34,858 bases of DNA from an uncultured Legionellales bacterium (GCA_913045195.1 CAJWQR010000012.1:1-34858); one strand, 5' to 3'; shown: positions 9,727-18,446, numbered from the stretch's first letter. Translations and numbers: made by a program. Notes: generated by a model not told the origin, from the sequence alone.

Positions 9727-9966
9727 TTACTTGTTTTTTTTATATTCTTGAGGAGTATATGTTTTAAACGATAACGCGTGTATTTCATTGCCAATTTTGT
9801 CACCTAATGCCTTATACACCATTCTATGTTGCTGTAGCATATTCTTCCCAGAAAATAATTCACAAACAATATTGGCATTAAAGTGTGTTCCATCATCGCC
9901 TTCAACTGTAACATCGGCACCCGGTAATCCTGACTCTATAAGTTGCTTAATGATCTGTGGATTCAT
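9727..9966 (-). CDS. ibaG: IbaG (YrbA), BolA-family protein
   Basis: IbaG is a small BolA-type protein that forms [2Fe-2S] complexes with monothiol glutaredoxin (Grx4) and is linked to acid stress. The 79-residue protein has the BolA fold signature GDDGTHFNANIVCELFSGKNMLQQHRMVYKALGDKIGNEIHALSFKTYTP. The conserved histidine lies in QQHRMVY, with another in the variable loop (DGTHF). It sits immediately upstream of murA, as in E. coli. A 13-bp palindrome occupies the space just before its ATG, where the ribosome site would be. Confidence 0.93.
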   Translation of the reverse strand: MNPQIIKQLIESGLPGADVTVEGDDGTHFNANIVCELFSGKNMLQQHRMVYKALGDKIGNEIHALSFKTYTPQEYKKNK

Positions 9967-9967
9967 A

Positions 9968-9980
9968 AGAATACTATTCT
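9968..9980. promoter_or_regulatory. 13-bp palindrome overlapping the ibaG translation initiation region
   Basis: AGAATACTATTCT is a perfect 6+1+6 palindrome one base upstream of the ibaG ATG (minus strand). It could be an operator or an RNA element masking the start. No purine-rich ribosome site is visible apart from the AGAGAATAG it contains. Confidence 0.3.
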
Positions 9981-10000
9981 CTAGCTTTTTAAGACGAAAA

Positions 10001-10040
10001 ATTATAATACGATTATACTGGGCTAAGAATGATCTTAAAT
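10001..10040 (-). promoter_or_regulatory. Possible promoter for ibaG-murA-hisG-hisD
   Basis: On the minus strand two TATAAT hexamers stand 11 bases apart, 35-51 bases ahead of the ibaG ATG. The start-proximal TATAAT has a weak TTCTTA 17 bases upstream; the distal one has TTTAAG 16 bases upstream. The -10 match is perfect but the -35 matches are poor, so this is a tentative call. Confidence 0.35.
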
Positions 10041-10096
10041 TAATAAAGTAAATAACCTGATCAAAAATTACTAAATTGATCTACAAAATATTTTAA

Positions 10097-10714
10097 CTAA
10101 TTTGAGATACTGCCCCCTAGTATTTCATTTTTTTCTGAGAGTTCATTAAGAAGCGAATCAAAACCTTTTTTCTTAATTTGTGTTGCAAAAGAATTTCTAT
10201 AAGTTGTCACTAAGCTTACGCCATCAACTGCCACATCAACAACTTTCCACTCCTCATTCTTTTGATGCATGCGATATAAAATAGGTAATTGCGTGTTGCT
10301 TGAACTTGTTAACTCCGTTTTTACAACGGCAAGAGTAGATGTGGAATTTTGTTCAACGGGATAGTATTTTATACTCTGTCCAGAGTACTCCAATAATGCT
10401 CGGGCATATGTACGCACAAGCAATGCTTTAAACTGTGCAATAAATTTGGAGCGTTGTTTCTCGTTTGCAGTCCTCCAATGTTTTCCTAGCACCCATTTGG
10501 ACATACTAATAAAATCAAAACGTGGAATTACCAATTCATTCACCATATCATATATTTTTTCAGGATGAGTTTCCAAAACAGAACGATTACTTTCAATATG
10601 ACTTATAACGCCTTCAGCTGTTTCCTTTACTACTTCGTCTGGAGTTGCCGTCCATGCAGTACCAACCGAAAAATATAATATAAAAAATAAGCACCCTAAT
10701 TTATTAAAACTCAT
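10097..10714 (-). CDS. mlaC: MlaC-family periplasmic phospholipid-binding protein (Ttg2D / HpnM-related)
   Basis: MlaC-family proteins carry phospholipids across the periplasm between the MlaA-porin complex and the inner-membrane MlaFEDB transporter; HpnM is a relative linked to hopanoid transport. The 205-residue protein has a signal peptide (LGCLFFILYFSVGTAWTA) and family text: PRFDFISMSKWVLGKHWRTANEKQRSKFIAQFKALLVRTYARAL and the C-terminal WKVVDVAVDGVSLVTTYRNSFATQI. AGAGGTAAG lies 8 bases before the ATG. The mlaF, mlaE, mlaD and mlaB genes that normally flank it are absent here. The gene upstream on the same strand is an RND/MMPL transporter, 236 bases away. Confidence 0.92.
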   Translation of the reverse strand: MSFNKLGCLFFILYFSVGTAWTATPDEVVKETAEGVISHIESNRSVLETHPEKIYDMVNELVIPRFDFISMSKWVLGKHWRTANEKQRSKFIAQFKALLVRTYARALLEYSGQSIKYYPVEQNSTSTLAVVKTELTSSSNTQLPILYRMHQKNEEWKVVDVAVDGVSLVTTYRNSFATQIKKKGFDSLLNELSEKNEILGGSISN

Positions 10715-10950
10715 TAAATCTTACCTCTGGAATTATTATTTTTTTACCTGAGTTGCAGAACAAACACTTCGTTAATAAAAAATTATCAATTTTTAAACTT
10801 TAAAAGAGATTGGTTATCGGTATTCTTACCTCTAATATCAGGGAAATATTGTAATAGGAATAGATTAAGAGAGATAGTACTTATGAGATATTTATTCCAC
10901 TTATTTAGCATTAAATAATAATCGCAAGATACTGTTTTATTGTAGTTTTA

Positions 10951-13419
10951 TCAAAAAGGTCTAAATAGTAAAATTAGTTTTGGCAGCAATGTTAACGCAG
11001 CAAATAAGGCGATAAACATCGCTAGAGCTGTTAATACTCCAAAATAAATTGTGGGAATAAAATTCGATAACACTAAAATTGAGAAGCCTATAATTATCGT
11101 ACTAGCCGTATAAAAGACTGCTTTCCCTATATTGGCATGGCAATAATGCATTGTAGATACATAATTTTTTGTTTTTGGGAATTCTTCGCGAAAACGATAG
11201 ATATAATGAATACTATTATCGACGGCTATACCAATTGTTATTGCGGCTATGGTAATTGTCATCATATCCAGAGGTATTCTAAGTAGGCCCATTAGACCTA
11301 ATATAATTGCTGCCGCTAGTAAATTTGGGATGATCCCAATTATTGCTAGCTGTGCCGAGCGAAATAAAATGATTAACATTAATCCAATCCCAGCCATAAC
11401 AACACCTAAAGTTAAAATCTGCGATTTATATAAACTTTGTAACATATTATTATAAAGAACAAGAATTCCCGTTATTTTTATTTTATCTTCATCTATATTA
11501 ATTCTTTCAATCAAATCGATTTTTATTTTTTCTAATAGCTCTTGACGTCGAAGATTTTTTAATGAATCAAGTATCCGAATATTTATACGGGCTTCGTTAT
11601 TTGCTTCAGAGATGTATGGGTTAATCATACTTTTTCTAAGTTCCTCGGGCATGCGTTTACTGACAATCGCCAATTCAAAAGCATCGAACTCTCCTTCATT
11701 TATTTGTTCCCCGACACGAATAATTGATGCAAGAGAAAGAACTTTTCCTACTTCTGGTAATGCTTCTAAATAATCATGGGCCTGTTTTACTATATCGATT
11801 CGATCTGGTGTAAACCATGCTTCTTCTTGATCTTCTTCAAATGCACTAAACAATGCATCGAAATCTTCAAAATCTTCACCCGTCTCTTTATTTTCAACAT
11901 TTTCGGAATTTTCCAAATTTAACAATATATCAACGGGTGTTGTCCCCCCTAGCTTTTCATCAATTAAACGTAACCCCTGAAAAATTTCAGTATCTTCGCT
12001 AAAATAATTTATAAAACTATTTTCTACTTGAAGACGACTAATGCCATAAGCACTAATTAATGTAAGAATTACAGTAAGCACTAATATCCTGTTACCATAT
12101 TGTTCGGTAATATTCGCAAGCTTTGATGTAAATTGAAACTCATTCCCCGAAGTTGTCTTTTCAATGATCTTTGGCAATAAAATTAGTAAAGAGGGAAATA
12201 AAATAAATGACGTCAAGAATGTTACGCTTAGCCCAATTGTCATCATCCATCCGAAATCAATAACTGGCTTGATACCGCTTACCACTAAAGAAGTAAACGC
12301 CATAATAGTTGTCAAGGCCGTGTATAAACAAGGCCAGACCATCTTGCTCATTGTGCTTAACACCAATTCATGTTGCGTATAATCGGGGAAATCATTCCTT
12401 AATTGCCTATAACGAACGATTAGATGGACATTCATCGACATAGTTATAATCAACATAAGTGAAATAAAATTTGACGATATAACCGTTACATTCCATCCAA
12501 CTAAACCAAGTAGCCCAACCATTAATAACCCAGCATAAAAACAACTTACCAAAGGAAGTAGCACCCATCTTAATTTTCGAAAAATAATTGTTAGCATAAT
12601 TATTAGGAAAAGAAACACTCCGATACCAAATATAATTAAATCATTTTTTATAAAAGTTATCATATCGTCTGCTATCATTGGTACACCACCGAGATGTAGT
12701 GAGCCATATCTGCTATACTCAGAAAGTATTTCTCTTATTCTTATTATGGTTTCATGATTTATTTTGTCATTTTCATTCTTCTTTTTTGCATACGCAGTAA
12801 GTATTTTCTCAAACTCTATTCTTTCGCTATCATCTAATTCATCATTCTTATCTTTAATTAACAATTGATTTCTTTTACGTTGTATTTCACGGAATTCTGT
12901 TTGATCTTCCAAATTAACTAATAGTGCAGTCGTAGCGCCATCTCTGCTTATGATTAGTTCTTTATATATGGGGCTGGTAAGTATTTCTTGCTTAGCTTTA
13001 TCGAGATCAATGTCTCCTCCTTCTATTGTACGAACATTATCTGCAATATCAGATAATGAACCATCAAATTGCATAACAAGAGGTATATCAACTAAGCTTA
13101 CTACCGAATGGACTAGTTCTAATTTGTTTATTTCGTCCCTAAGCTGTGTAATTTTTTCAAGAACAGTTTGGGTAAAAAGATTTTCTTTAGATGTGAATGT
13201 TACAAACAAAAATTCCTTAGTTGCATAACGCTCAATTGTTTCGCGAAATAACTTAAGATCTTGATCTCCTTCTAATAATAAGGAATCTGCAGATGCGTCA
13301 AGCTTAAAACTTTTTGTTTGAAATGCGAAAAAACATAAAACAACAGACATTATGAGACAAACTAAAACTGGCTTCTTAAGTACAGTTGCTAAATATATTT
13401 TTTTAATTATATTAACCAT
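10951..13419 (-). CDS. RND/MMPL-superfamily inner-membrane transporter (HpnN-like architecture)
   Basis: The 822-residue membrane protein has the two-fold RND layout: TM1 (about residues 15-35), a large periplasmic loop to about 265, a five-helix block to about 435, TM7 (ILVLTVILTLISAYGIS), a second periplasmic loop to about 660, and a final five-helix block. The text LEGDQDLKLFRETIERYATKEFLFVTF and the repeat-half GLLRIPLDMMTITIAAITIGIAVDNSIHYIYRFREEF are typical of COG1033-type predicted exporters, which include the hopanoid transporter HpnN. The second loop carries a very acidic stretch (GEDFEDFDALFSAFEEDQEE). No TolC or membrane-fusion partner is near; mlaC follows on the same strand. Lipid export to or within the outer membrane is inferred, not shown. 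Confidence 0.85.
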   Translation of the reverse strand: MVNIIKKIYLATVLKKPVLVCLIMSVVLCFFAFQTKSFKLDASADSLLLEGDQDLKLFRETIERYATKEFLFVTFTSKENLFTQTVLEKITQLRDEINKLELVHSVVSLVDIPLVMQFDGSLSDIADNVRTIEGGDIDLDKAKQEILTSPIYKELIISRDGATTALLVNLEDQTEFREIQRKRNQLLIKDKNDELDDSERIEFEKILTAYAKKKNENDKINHETIIRIREILSEYSRYGSLHLGGVPMIADDMITFIKNDLIIFGIGVFLFLIIMLTIIFRKLRWVLLPLVSCFYAGLLMVGLLGLVGWNVTVISSNFISLMLIITMSMNVHLIVRYRQLRNDFPDYTQHELVLSTMSKMVWPCLYTALTTIMAFTSLVVSGIKPVIDFGWMMTIGLSVTFLTSFILFPSLLILLPKIIEKTTSGNEFQFTSKLANITEQYGNRILVLTVILTLISAYGISRLQVENSFINYFSEDTEIFQGLRLIDEKLGGTTPVDILLNLENSENVENKETGEDFEDFDALFSAFEEDQEEAWFTPDRIDIVKQAHDYLEALPEVGKVLSLASIIRVGEQINEGEFDAFELAIVSKRMPEELRKSMINPYISEANNEARINIRILDSLKNLRRQELLEKIKIDLIERINIDEDKIKITGILVLYNNMLQSLYKSQILTLGVVMAGIGLMLIILFRSAQLAIIGIIPNLLAAAIILGLMGLLRIPLDMMTITIAAITIGIAVDNSIHYIYRFREEFPKTKNYVSTMHYCHANIGKAVFYTASTIIIGFSILVLSNFIPTIYFGVLTALAMFIALFAALTLLPKLILLFRPF

Positions 13420-13468
13420 CGTAGTTTACCGTAATTTTAACTTGGTTTTTTAAATTAAAACGATTTAT

Positions 13469-14062
13469 TCATAATATAATACGTTCTTCAATAATTTCTT
13501 GTATTGTTTTTACATACAAGCCATGTTCAATCTTCAAGATCTTTTTTGCTAATGACTCTGGAGTGTCTTCTTCATTCAATGTAACTGTTTCCTGTGCCAA
13601 AATTTTACCATCATCATAATCACCACAAACTAAGTGAATTGTTGCTCCGCTCTCTTTATCTCCAGCATCTACCACTGCTCTGTGTATATTCATACCATAA
13701 AAACCTTTGCCGCCATACTTTGGTAGTAAGGATGGATGTATATTGAGAATCTTGCCTTCAAATTCAGAAAGTACTTTGGGCCCTATTTTTTTCATAAAAC
13801 CCGCCAAAATAATAAGATCAACGTTATGTTTAAGTAAGGTGTTACGCATAACAGCGTCTAATTGCTCAGGGTTTGTATGTGTTTGTGAGCTAATATAAAC
13901 CGTATTAATTCTTTTTTCTTTTGCTATAGACAGTGCTTTCGCGTCGGCATTATTGCTTAAAACAATTTCAACACTAGCAGATATGCGGTCTTGTTCACAC
14001 GCATCAATTATGGCAGACATATTGCTGCCCCTTCCAGAAACTAAAATAGCAAGTTTTTTCAT
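13469..14062 (-). CDS. purN: Phosphoribosylglycinamide formyltransferase (Bacteroidetes-like subtype)
   Basis: PurN transfers a formyl group from 10-formyl-THF to GAR in purine synthesis. The 197-residue enzyme has GRGSNMSAI for the phosphate loop, the catalytic NIHPSLLP (Asn107, His109) and an aspartate at about 150 in DYDDGKIL. After HPSLLP it reads KYGGKGFYGMNIHRAVVDAGDKESGATIH. The usual proteobacterial type reads KYPGLHTHRQAL at this place, while GGKGMYG is what I recall from Bacteroidetes enzymes, so lateral origin is possible. The ATG overlaps the pdxB stop (ATGA). purM, the common partner, is absent. Confidence 0.92.
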   Translation of the reverse strand: MKKLAILVSGRGSNMSAIIDACEQDRISASVEIVLSNNADAKALSIAKEKRINTVYISSQTHTNPEQLDAVMRNTLLKHNVDLIILAGFMKKIGPKVLSEFEGKILNIHPSLLPKYGGKGFYGMNIHRAVVDAGDKESGATIHLVCGDYDDGKILAQETVTLNEEDTPESLAKKILKIEHGLYVKTIQEIIEERIIL

Positions 14063-15231
14063 ATACTTTTAAATTTGAACCCTAGTTTCTTTAATTTTTT
14101 TTCTACTTCATCACCAAATATATTAGAACCACTGTATTTACACATATCAATAACTCTATTCGTGTACTCATGTCTTATTTTATAATTCTTTCTTAGACTA
14201 TCATAAAATGACGGACGCTCCTCGCTTGTCAAATTACTATAATTTTGTAATAAAATATTGTCTTCTAAAATATCCCAATGTTGCGATATTATAGATTCGA
14301 TTAAATAATCTGGGTTATTTTTTTCTGGCACGAGAGTCATACTTTTACAGTTCACTAATTCAGGATATTCAAAATTAGTTTTAAGAATATCATTTAATGA
14401 ATAAAAAAGAATTTCTGTCGCTTTAATTTTGGCTTCATGGCTATATCCTGCAATATGCGGAGTGCCAATAAAAGCTTTGTGTAGTAAATCGGTATTTATT
14501 ACTGGCTCATTGCACCAGACATCTAGAATTAAAGTCGACTCTGGATTTCTTTTTTTAAAAGATAATAATGCCTGTTCATCAATAACTTCGCCGCGAGATG
14601 TATTAATAAAAATAACATTGGGCTTTAATCTTTCTAAAAATTTTTCATCAACTAAATTGTATGTAGGATAAGCCCCTTCTTTTGTTAATGGTACATGCAA
14701 TGTAATAACATCAGACTGGAGTACTTGCTCAAGTTCAAGAAGAGATTTATCTTTTGTCTTGTCATATAAAGGAGGGTCATTTAGTGCGCATTGAGCACCA
14801 AATATATCCATAAAATCTTTAACTTTAGAGCCTACATACCCATGCCCTATAATTCCAACTTTAATATCTGGAAAAGAAGAATGGGGGGTTGCATTTCTTC
14901 TGGTCTCAATCAAACTATTTAATACATATTCAGCAACAGATCGTGCATTACTGCCGGGAGCATATGAGAAAAATATATTTGATTCTCTAAGATAGTCAGT
15001 ATCAATGTGATCAATACCACTAGTTGCAGAACCTACAAATTTTATCTTACTATTCTTTAGTAATGATTCATTAACTCTCGTAACAGACCTAACTAAAAGA
15101 ATATCAGCATTCTTAACTCTACCAGAGTCAATACTACGTCCATCAACTAAATTGACATAGCCAAATTTTGAAAATATCTTATCGGCAAAAGGAATCTGAT
15201 CGTCTGCTACTATGGATAACGACCCCGTCAC
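14059..15231 (-). CDS. pdxB: Erythronate-4-phosphate dehydrogenase
   Basis: PdxB oxidises 4-phosphoerythronate in the DXP-independent branch of pyridoxal phosphate synthesis. The 390-residue protein is a D-isomer-specific 2-hydroxyacid dehydrogenase. It has LLVRSVTRVNESLL, FVGSATSGIDHIDTDYL, SYAPGSNARSVAEYVLNSL, the nucleotide loop VGIIGHGYVGSKV, the dinucleotide-domain text VIFINTSRGEVIDEQAL, and catalytic His in GTPHIAGYSHEAK. The C-terminal PdxB dimerisation region is present, separating it from SerA or GhrB. The start is GTG at 15231; there is no better upstream codon. It is followed by an overlapping purN, an unusual pairing. Confidence 0.94.
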   Translation of the reverse strand: MTGSLSIVADDQIPFADKIFSKFGYVNLVDGRSIDSGRVKNADILLVRSVTRVNESLLKNSKIKFVGSATSGIDHIDTDYLRESNIFFSYAPGSNARSVAEYVLNSLIETRRNATPHSSFPDIKVGIIGHGYVGSKVKDFMDIFGAQCALNDPPLYDKTKDKSLLELEQVLQSDVITLHVPLTKEGAYPTYNLVDEKFLERLKPNVIFINTSRGEVIDEQALLSFKKRNPESTLILDVWCNEPVINTDLLHKAFIGTPHIAGYSHEAKIKATEILFYSLNDILKTNFEYPELVNCKSMTLVPEKNNPDYLIESIISQHWDILEDNILLQNYSNLTSEERPSFYDSLRKNYKIRHEYTNRVIDMCKYSGSNIFGDEVEKKLKKLGFKFKSI

Positions 15232-15259
15232 TATATTCTTATTGTTTTTGGAGACTGCA

Positions 15260-16195
15260 TCAAGGTTGATTCTCTAGATCAACACCCTCTTTTTTCACAG
15301 GCATTAAGTCTTCTTTTTTTATTCCTAACATGAGTGTCACTGGGCTAGCAATGTAAATCGATGAATATGTCCCGATTAAAATACCAAAAATTAATGCCAT
15401 TGAAAAACCATGTATAATTTCTCCGCCTAGAAAAAATAACGCCATCAAAACTAATAGTGTTGTGAAGGAAGTCATTAAGGTTCTACTCAATGTCTGATTT
15501 AAAGAAATATTAAAAACTTCAACAGGTGTTTTATCGCGGATCTTACGAAAATTTTCACGGACACGATCAAAAACAACAATCGTATCGTTTAATGAGTATC
15601 CTATAACGGCAAGTAAAGCTGCTAATATAGTTAAATCAAAATTGAAACGTGTGATAGAAAAAAATCCTAGTGTTATTATGACGTCATGAATTAGTGCCGA
15701 AACAGCTCCAACGGAGAAACGCATTTGAAAACGAAATGCTATATAAACCATTATACATAACAGAGCATAAAGCATTGCTAATCCACCATCTTCCCTTAAT
15801 TCTTCCCCTACCTGTGGACCAACAAACTCAACTCTGCGCATTTCTGCACTAAAATTATTCGATGATAATAAATCAAGAAGCTTACTACTGACATCAGCAC
15901 TATTAAAGCCTTGTTGTGCTGGTATACGAATTAATATTTCTTTAGCTGAACCAAAGTATTGTATCGTAACATCGTTAAACTCTGAATCACTAAATGATTG
16001 ACGAAGTTTATCTAAATTTACTGCTTCTGGATAACCAACTTCGACTAGCGTTCCGCCAGTAAAATCAACTCCTAAATTCAATCCTTGATACGATAACGTA
16101 GAAATAGAAAAAATAATCAGTAATGCAGAAACAATAGACGTTACCTTACGCATTCCCATAAAATTAAATTGTATCTTTTTCATACCCATAATCAT
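15260..16195 (-). CDS. secF: SecF, protein-export membrane protein
   Basis: SecF pairs with SecD to use proton-motive force for late steps of Sec translocation. The 311-residue protein has six membrane helices, the N-terminal motif LGVDFTGGTLVEVGY, a periplasmic domain ending in VEFVGPQVGEELREDGGLAML, and the helix 4-5 text AVIGYSLNDTIVVFDRVRENFRK with TLSRTLMTSFTTLLVLMALFFLGG. AGGAATA precedes the first ATG; two more in-frame ATGs follow within five codons. It lies 28 bases downstream of secD. Confidence 0.97.
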   Translation of the reverse strand: MIMGMKKIQFNFMGMRKVTSIVSALLIIFSISTLSYQGLNLGVDFTGGTLVEVGYPEAVNLDKLRQSFSDSEFNDVTIQYFGSAKEILIRIPAQQGFNSADVSSKLLDLLSSNNFSAEMRRVEFVGPQVGEELREDGGLAMLYALLCIMVYIAFRFQMRFSVGAVSALIHDVIITLGFFSITRFNFDLTILAALLAVIGYSLNDTIVVFDRVRENFRKIRDKTPVEVFNISLNQTLSRTLMTSFTTLLVLMALFFLGGEIIHGFSMALIFGILIGTYSSIYIASPVTLMLGIKKEDLMPVKKEGVDLENQP

Positions 16196-16223
16196 TATTC
16201 CTAATTCCTACTTAACTTAATAA

Positions 16224-18083
16224 CTAAATAGTTAATTTTTTCAAATTTTTTCCGCCATAAATAAAATTTACTAATCCGCGTGTCACTATAATAGCAGTAA
16301 ACATGGAAGATATAATTCCAAGTGATAATGTAACAGCAAAACCCTGAATTGGTCCTGTCCCGAAACTAAATAACATTAACGCTGCGATCAAAGTCGTGAT
16401 ATTTGCATCAGCAATTGTTGAAAAAGCTTTTGCATAACCGGAATGAATGCTTGCTTGTGGAGAATTACCGTTACGTATCTCTTCACGAATACGTTCAAAA
16501 ATTAGAACATTGGCATCAACAGCCATGCCAACTGTTAGAACTATGCCTGCAATACCTGGTAGTGTTAATGTCGCTTGTAATAAAGAAAGCATCGCAACGA
16601 TTAAGACTAAATTTAGACCCAGTGCGATATCTGCAAACAAACCAAATATTTTATAATAAATAGCCATAAAAATTAAAACCAGAACGAAACCAATAGCAAC
16701 AGAATCAAATCCCTTATCAATATTATCTTGTCCAAGGCTCGGGCCAACGGTACGTTCTTCAATTATATAAATAGGCGCCGCTAATGCTCCCGCACGAAGT
16801 AATAATGCAAGATTTTTTGCCTCTTCTGATGAATCGAGGCCTGTGATATGGAATCGTTTGCCGAGTTGCTCCTGAATCACAGCAGCATTAATCACCTCTT
16901 CTATGGTTTCTTTTTCTTTTACAAACTCTCCATTCATCTCTATTGTTTCCATTTTATATTCCATGAAAACAACTGCTAAACGTTTGCCAACGTTATCTCG
17001 TGTGCCGCGGCTCATTCTTTTAGCACCTCTACCATCTAAAGTAATTGTAACGTCAGGTCCTCCAGTTAATGTATCAATTCCTGAAGCGGCATTAATAATA
17101 GAATCACCTGTTAACATAACTTGTTTTTTTAATAAAATTGGTTGTCCATTTCTCTCATAATAAAGTTTCGACCCTGCTGGTATACGACCATTAACAGCCT
17201 CTTGAGGCTCATGCTCTTCATCAACCAATCTGAATTCAAGTGTTGCGGTTGCACCGAGAATTGTTTTGGCGCGCGCCGTATCTTGGACGCCTGGTAACTG
17301 CACAACAACTCTTTTTAGTCCTTGCCTTTGAATTACAGGTTCTGCTACTCCTAATTCATTAACACGCTTTCTAAGTGTAGTAATATTTTGTTGTAATGCT
17401 AATCGTCGAGTTTCGAGTAATACTTCATCTTTAATCGTAATAATTAATGCGAATTTAGTTTCATTAGCATCTGGCGCTATAGCATTAAGATCGAGTAAAT
17501 TCTTCTCTATTAAAGATTGGCCATTATTACGTTCATTATCATCTTTAAAACGAATTAACAAACCGTTTGGTTTGTTACGTGTAATTGTTTTATAACGAAC
17601 TTTGTTTTCACGCAGAAAACTTCGTAATTCAGAAATATAGCGCTCTTCTGCTTTATCTACAGCAGCATCCATGTCTACCTCCATTAAGAAATGGACGCCT
17701 CCTCGAAGATCAAGGCCTAAAGACATTGGCTCTGCACCAAATTTACTTAGCCAGTCCGGTGTTGCGGGAGCGAGATTAAGTGCAACAACATAATTTCTAC
17801 CCAAAGATTCCTTTACAATTGGTTGCGCTTTTAATTGGGTCTCTTCATCATCAAACCTAATAGTAAGATTGCCGACACCAAGTACTATATTTTTATATGA
17901 TAATCCAGCCTCATCTAGCGCTGCACTAATCTGATATTCAGTAAGTTCTGTAATTTCTACAGACCGAGCTGCGGATACTTGTAGTGAAGGGTCCTTCCCG
18001 TAAATATTGGGTAAGGCAAATAATAGACCTAGACCTATTAAAAAAAGTATTAAAATATATTCCCAAGAAGAATAACGATTCAT
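16224..18083 (-). CDS. secD: SecD, protein-export membrane protein
   Basis: SecD is the larger half of the SecDF translocation motor. The 619-residue protein is full length for a gammaproteobacterium. It has TM1 (WEYILILFLIGLGLLFALPNIYG), the P1 head and base domains, SLGLDLRGGVHFLMEVDMDAA, VGPSLGQDNIDKGFDSVAIG, and the RND core text GIAGIVLTVGMAVDANVLIFERIREEIRNGNSPQASIHSGY with the conserved Asp. It sits between yajC (36 bases upstream) and secF, the standard operon order. Confidence 0.97.
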   Translation of the reverse strand: MNRYSSWEYILILFLIGLGLLFALPNIYGKDPSLQVSAARSVEITELTEYQISAALDEAGLSYKNIVLGVGNLTIRFDDEETQLKAQPIVKESLGRNYVVALNLAPATPDWLSKFGAEPMSLGLDLRGGVHFLMEVDMDAAVDKAEERYISELRSFLRENKVRYKTITRNKPNGLLIRFKDDNERNNGQSLIEKNLLDLNAIAPDANETKFALIITIKDEVLLETRRLALQQNITTLRKRVNELGVAEPVIQRQGLKRVVVQLPGVQDTARAKTILGATATLEFRLVDEEHEPQEAVNGRIPAGSKLYYERNGQPILLKKQVMLTGDSIINAASGIDTLTGGPDVTITLDGRGAKRMSRGTRDNVGKRLAVVFMEYKMETIEMNGEFVKEKETIEEVINAAVIQEQLGKRFHITGLDSSEEAKNLALLLRAGALAAPIYIIEERTVGPSLGQDNIDKGFDSVAIGFVLVLIFMAIYYKIFGLFADIALGLNLVLIVAMLSLLQATLTLPGIAGIVLTVGMAVDANVLIFERIREEIRNGNSPQASIHSGYAKAFSTIADANITTLIAALMLFSFGTGPIQGFAVTLSLGIISSMFTAIIVTRGLVNFIYGGKNLKKLTI

Positions 18084-18119
18084 ATCATAACCTACGTAAA
18101 ATATCTGTGATTAATTATA

Positions 18120-18446
18120 CTAGAGTGTTTTTAAAGTACCTTTTGGATAAACTATAGATACAGCTTGTTTTTGTATTTTAACTTCCGTTTCTTTAGATAC
18201 CTCAATAACAATAAAATTATCGCCAACCTCTTTAATTTTTCCTAGTAACCCGCCATTTGTTGCAATCTCATCGCCCTTTGCCAAAGAAGCAACTAGTTGC
18301 TTATGTTGTTTTGCCTGCTTTATTTGTGGGCGTATTAATATAAAATAAAAAATTACAAATAATATAATTAGTGGCACAAAACTCATAAAACCAGCTTGTT
18401 GTTGTGCGGGGGCAGCCCAGGCGTTATTGATGAAAAAATCTATCAT
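18120..18446 (-). CDS. yajC: YajC, Sec translocon accessory membrane protein
   Basis: YajC is a small single-span protein that associates with SecDF and YidC. From the ATG at 18446 it has 108 residues, close to the E. coli length of 110: MIDFFINNAWA, a membrane helix (FVPLIILFVIFYFILI), then RPQIKQAKQHKQLVASLAKGDEIATNGGLLGKI. The track start at 18521 adds 25 residues (MTLPILNFPLLWHN...) unlike any YajC N terminus I know and is rejected. It lies between tgt and secD, the usual order. Confidence 0.93.
   Translation of the reverse strand: MIDFFINNAWAAPAQQQAGFMSFVPLIILFVIFYFILIRPQIKQAKQHKQLVASLAKGDEIATNGGLLGKIKEVGDNFIVIEVSKETEVKIQKQAVSIVYPKGTLKTL

Noticed and set aside
10778-10794. AAAAATT-ATC-AATTTTT hairpin upstream of mlaC, considered as a terminator
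   Set aside because: The stem is pure A-T in a very AT-rich gap and likely to arise by chance.
16403-17779. Several plus-strand ORFs of 64-86 residues over secD
   Set aside because: All are antisense to a well-conserved secD, with low-complexity text and no ribosome sites.
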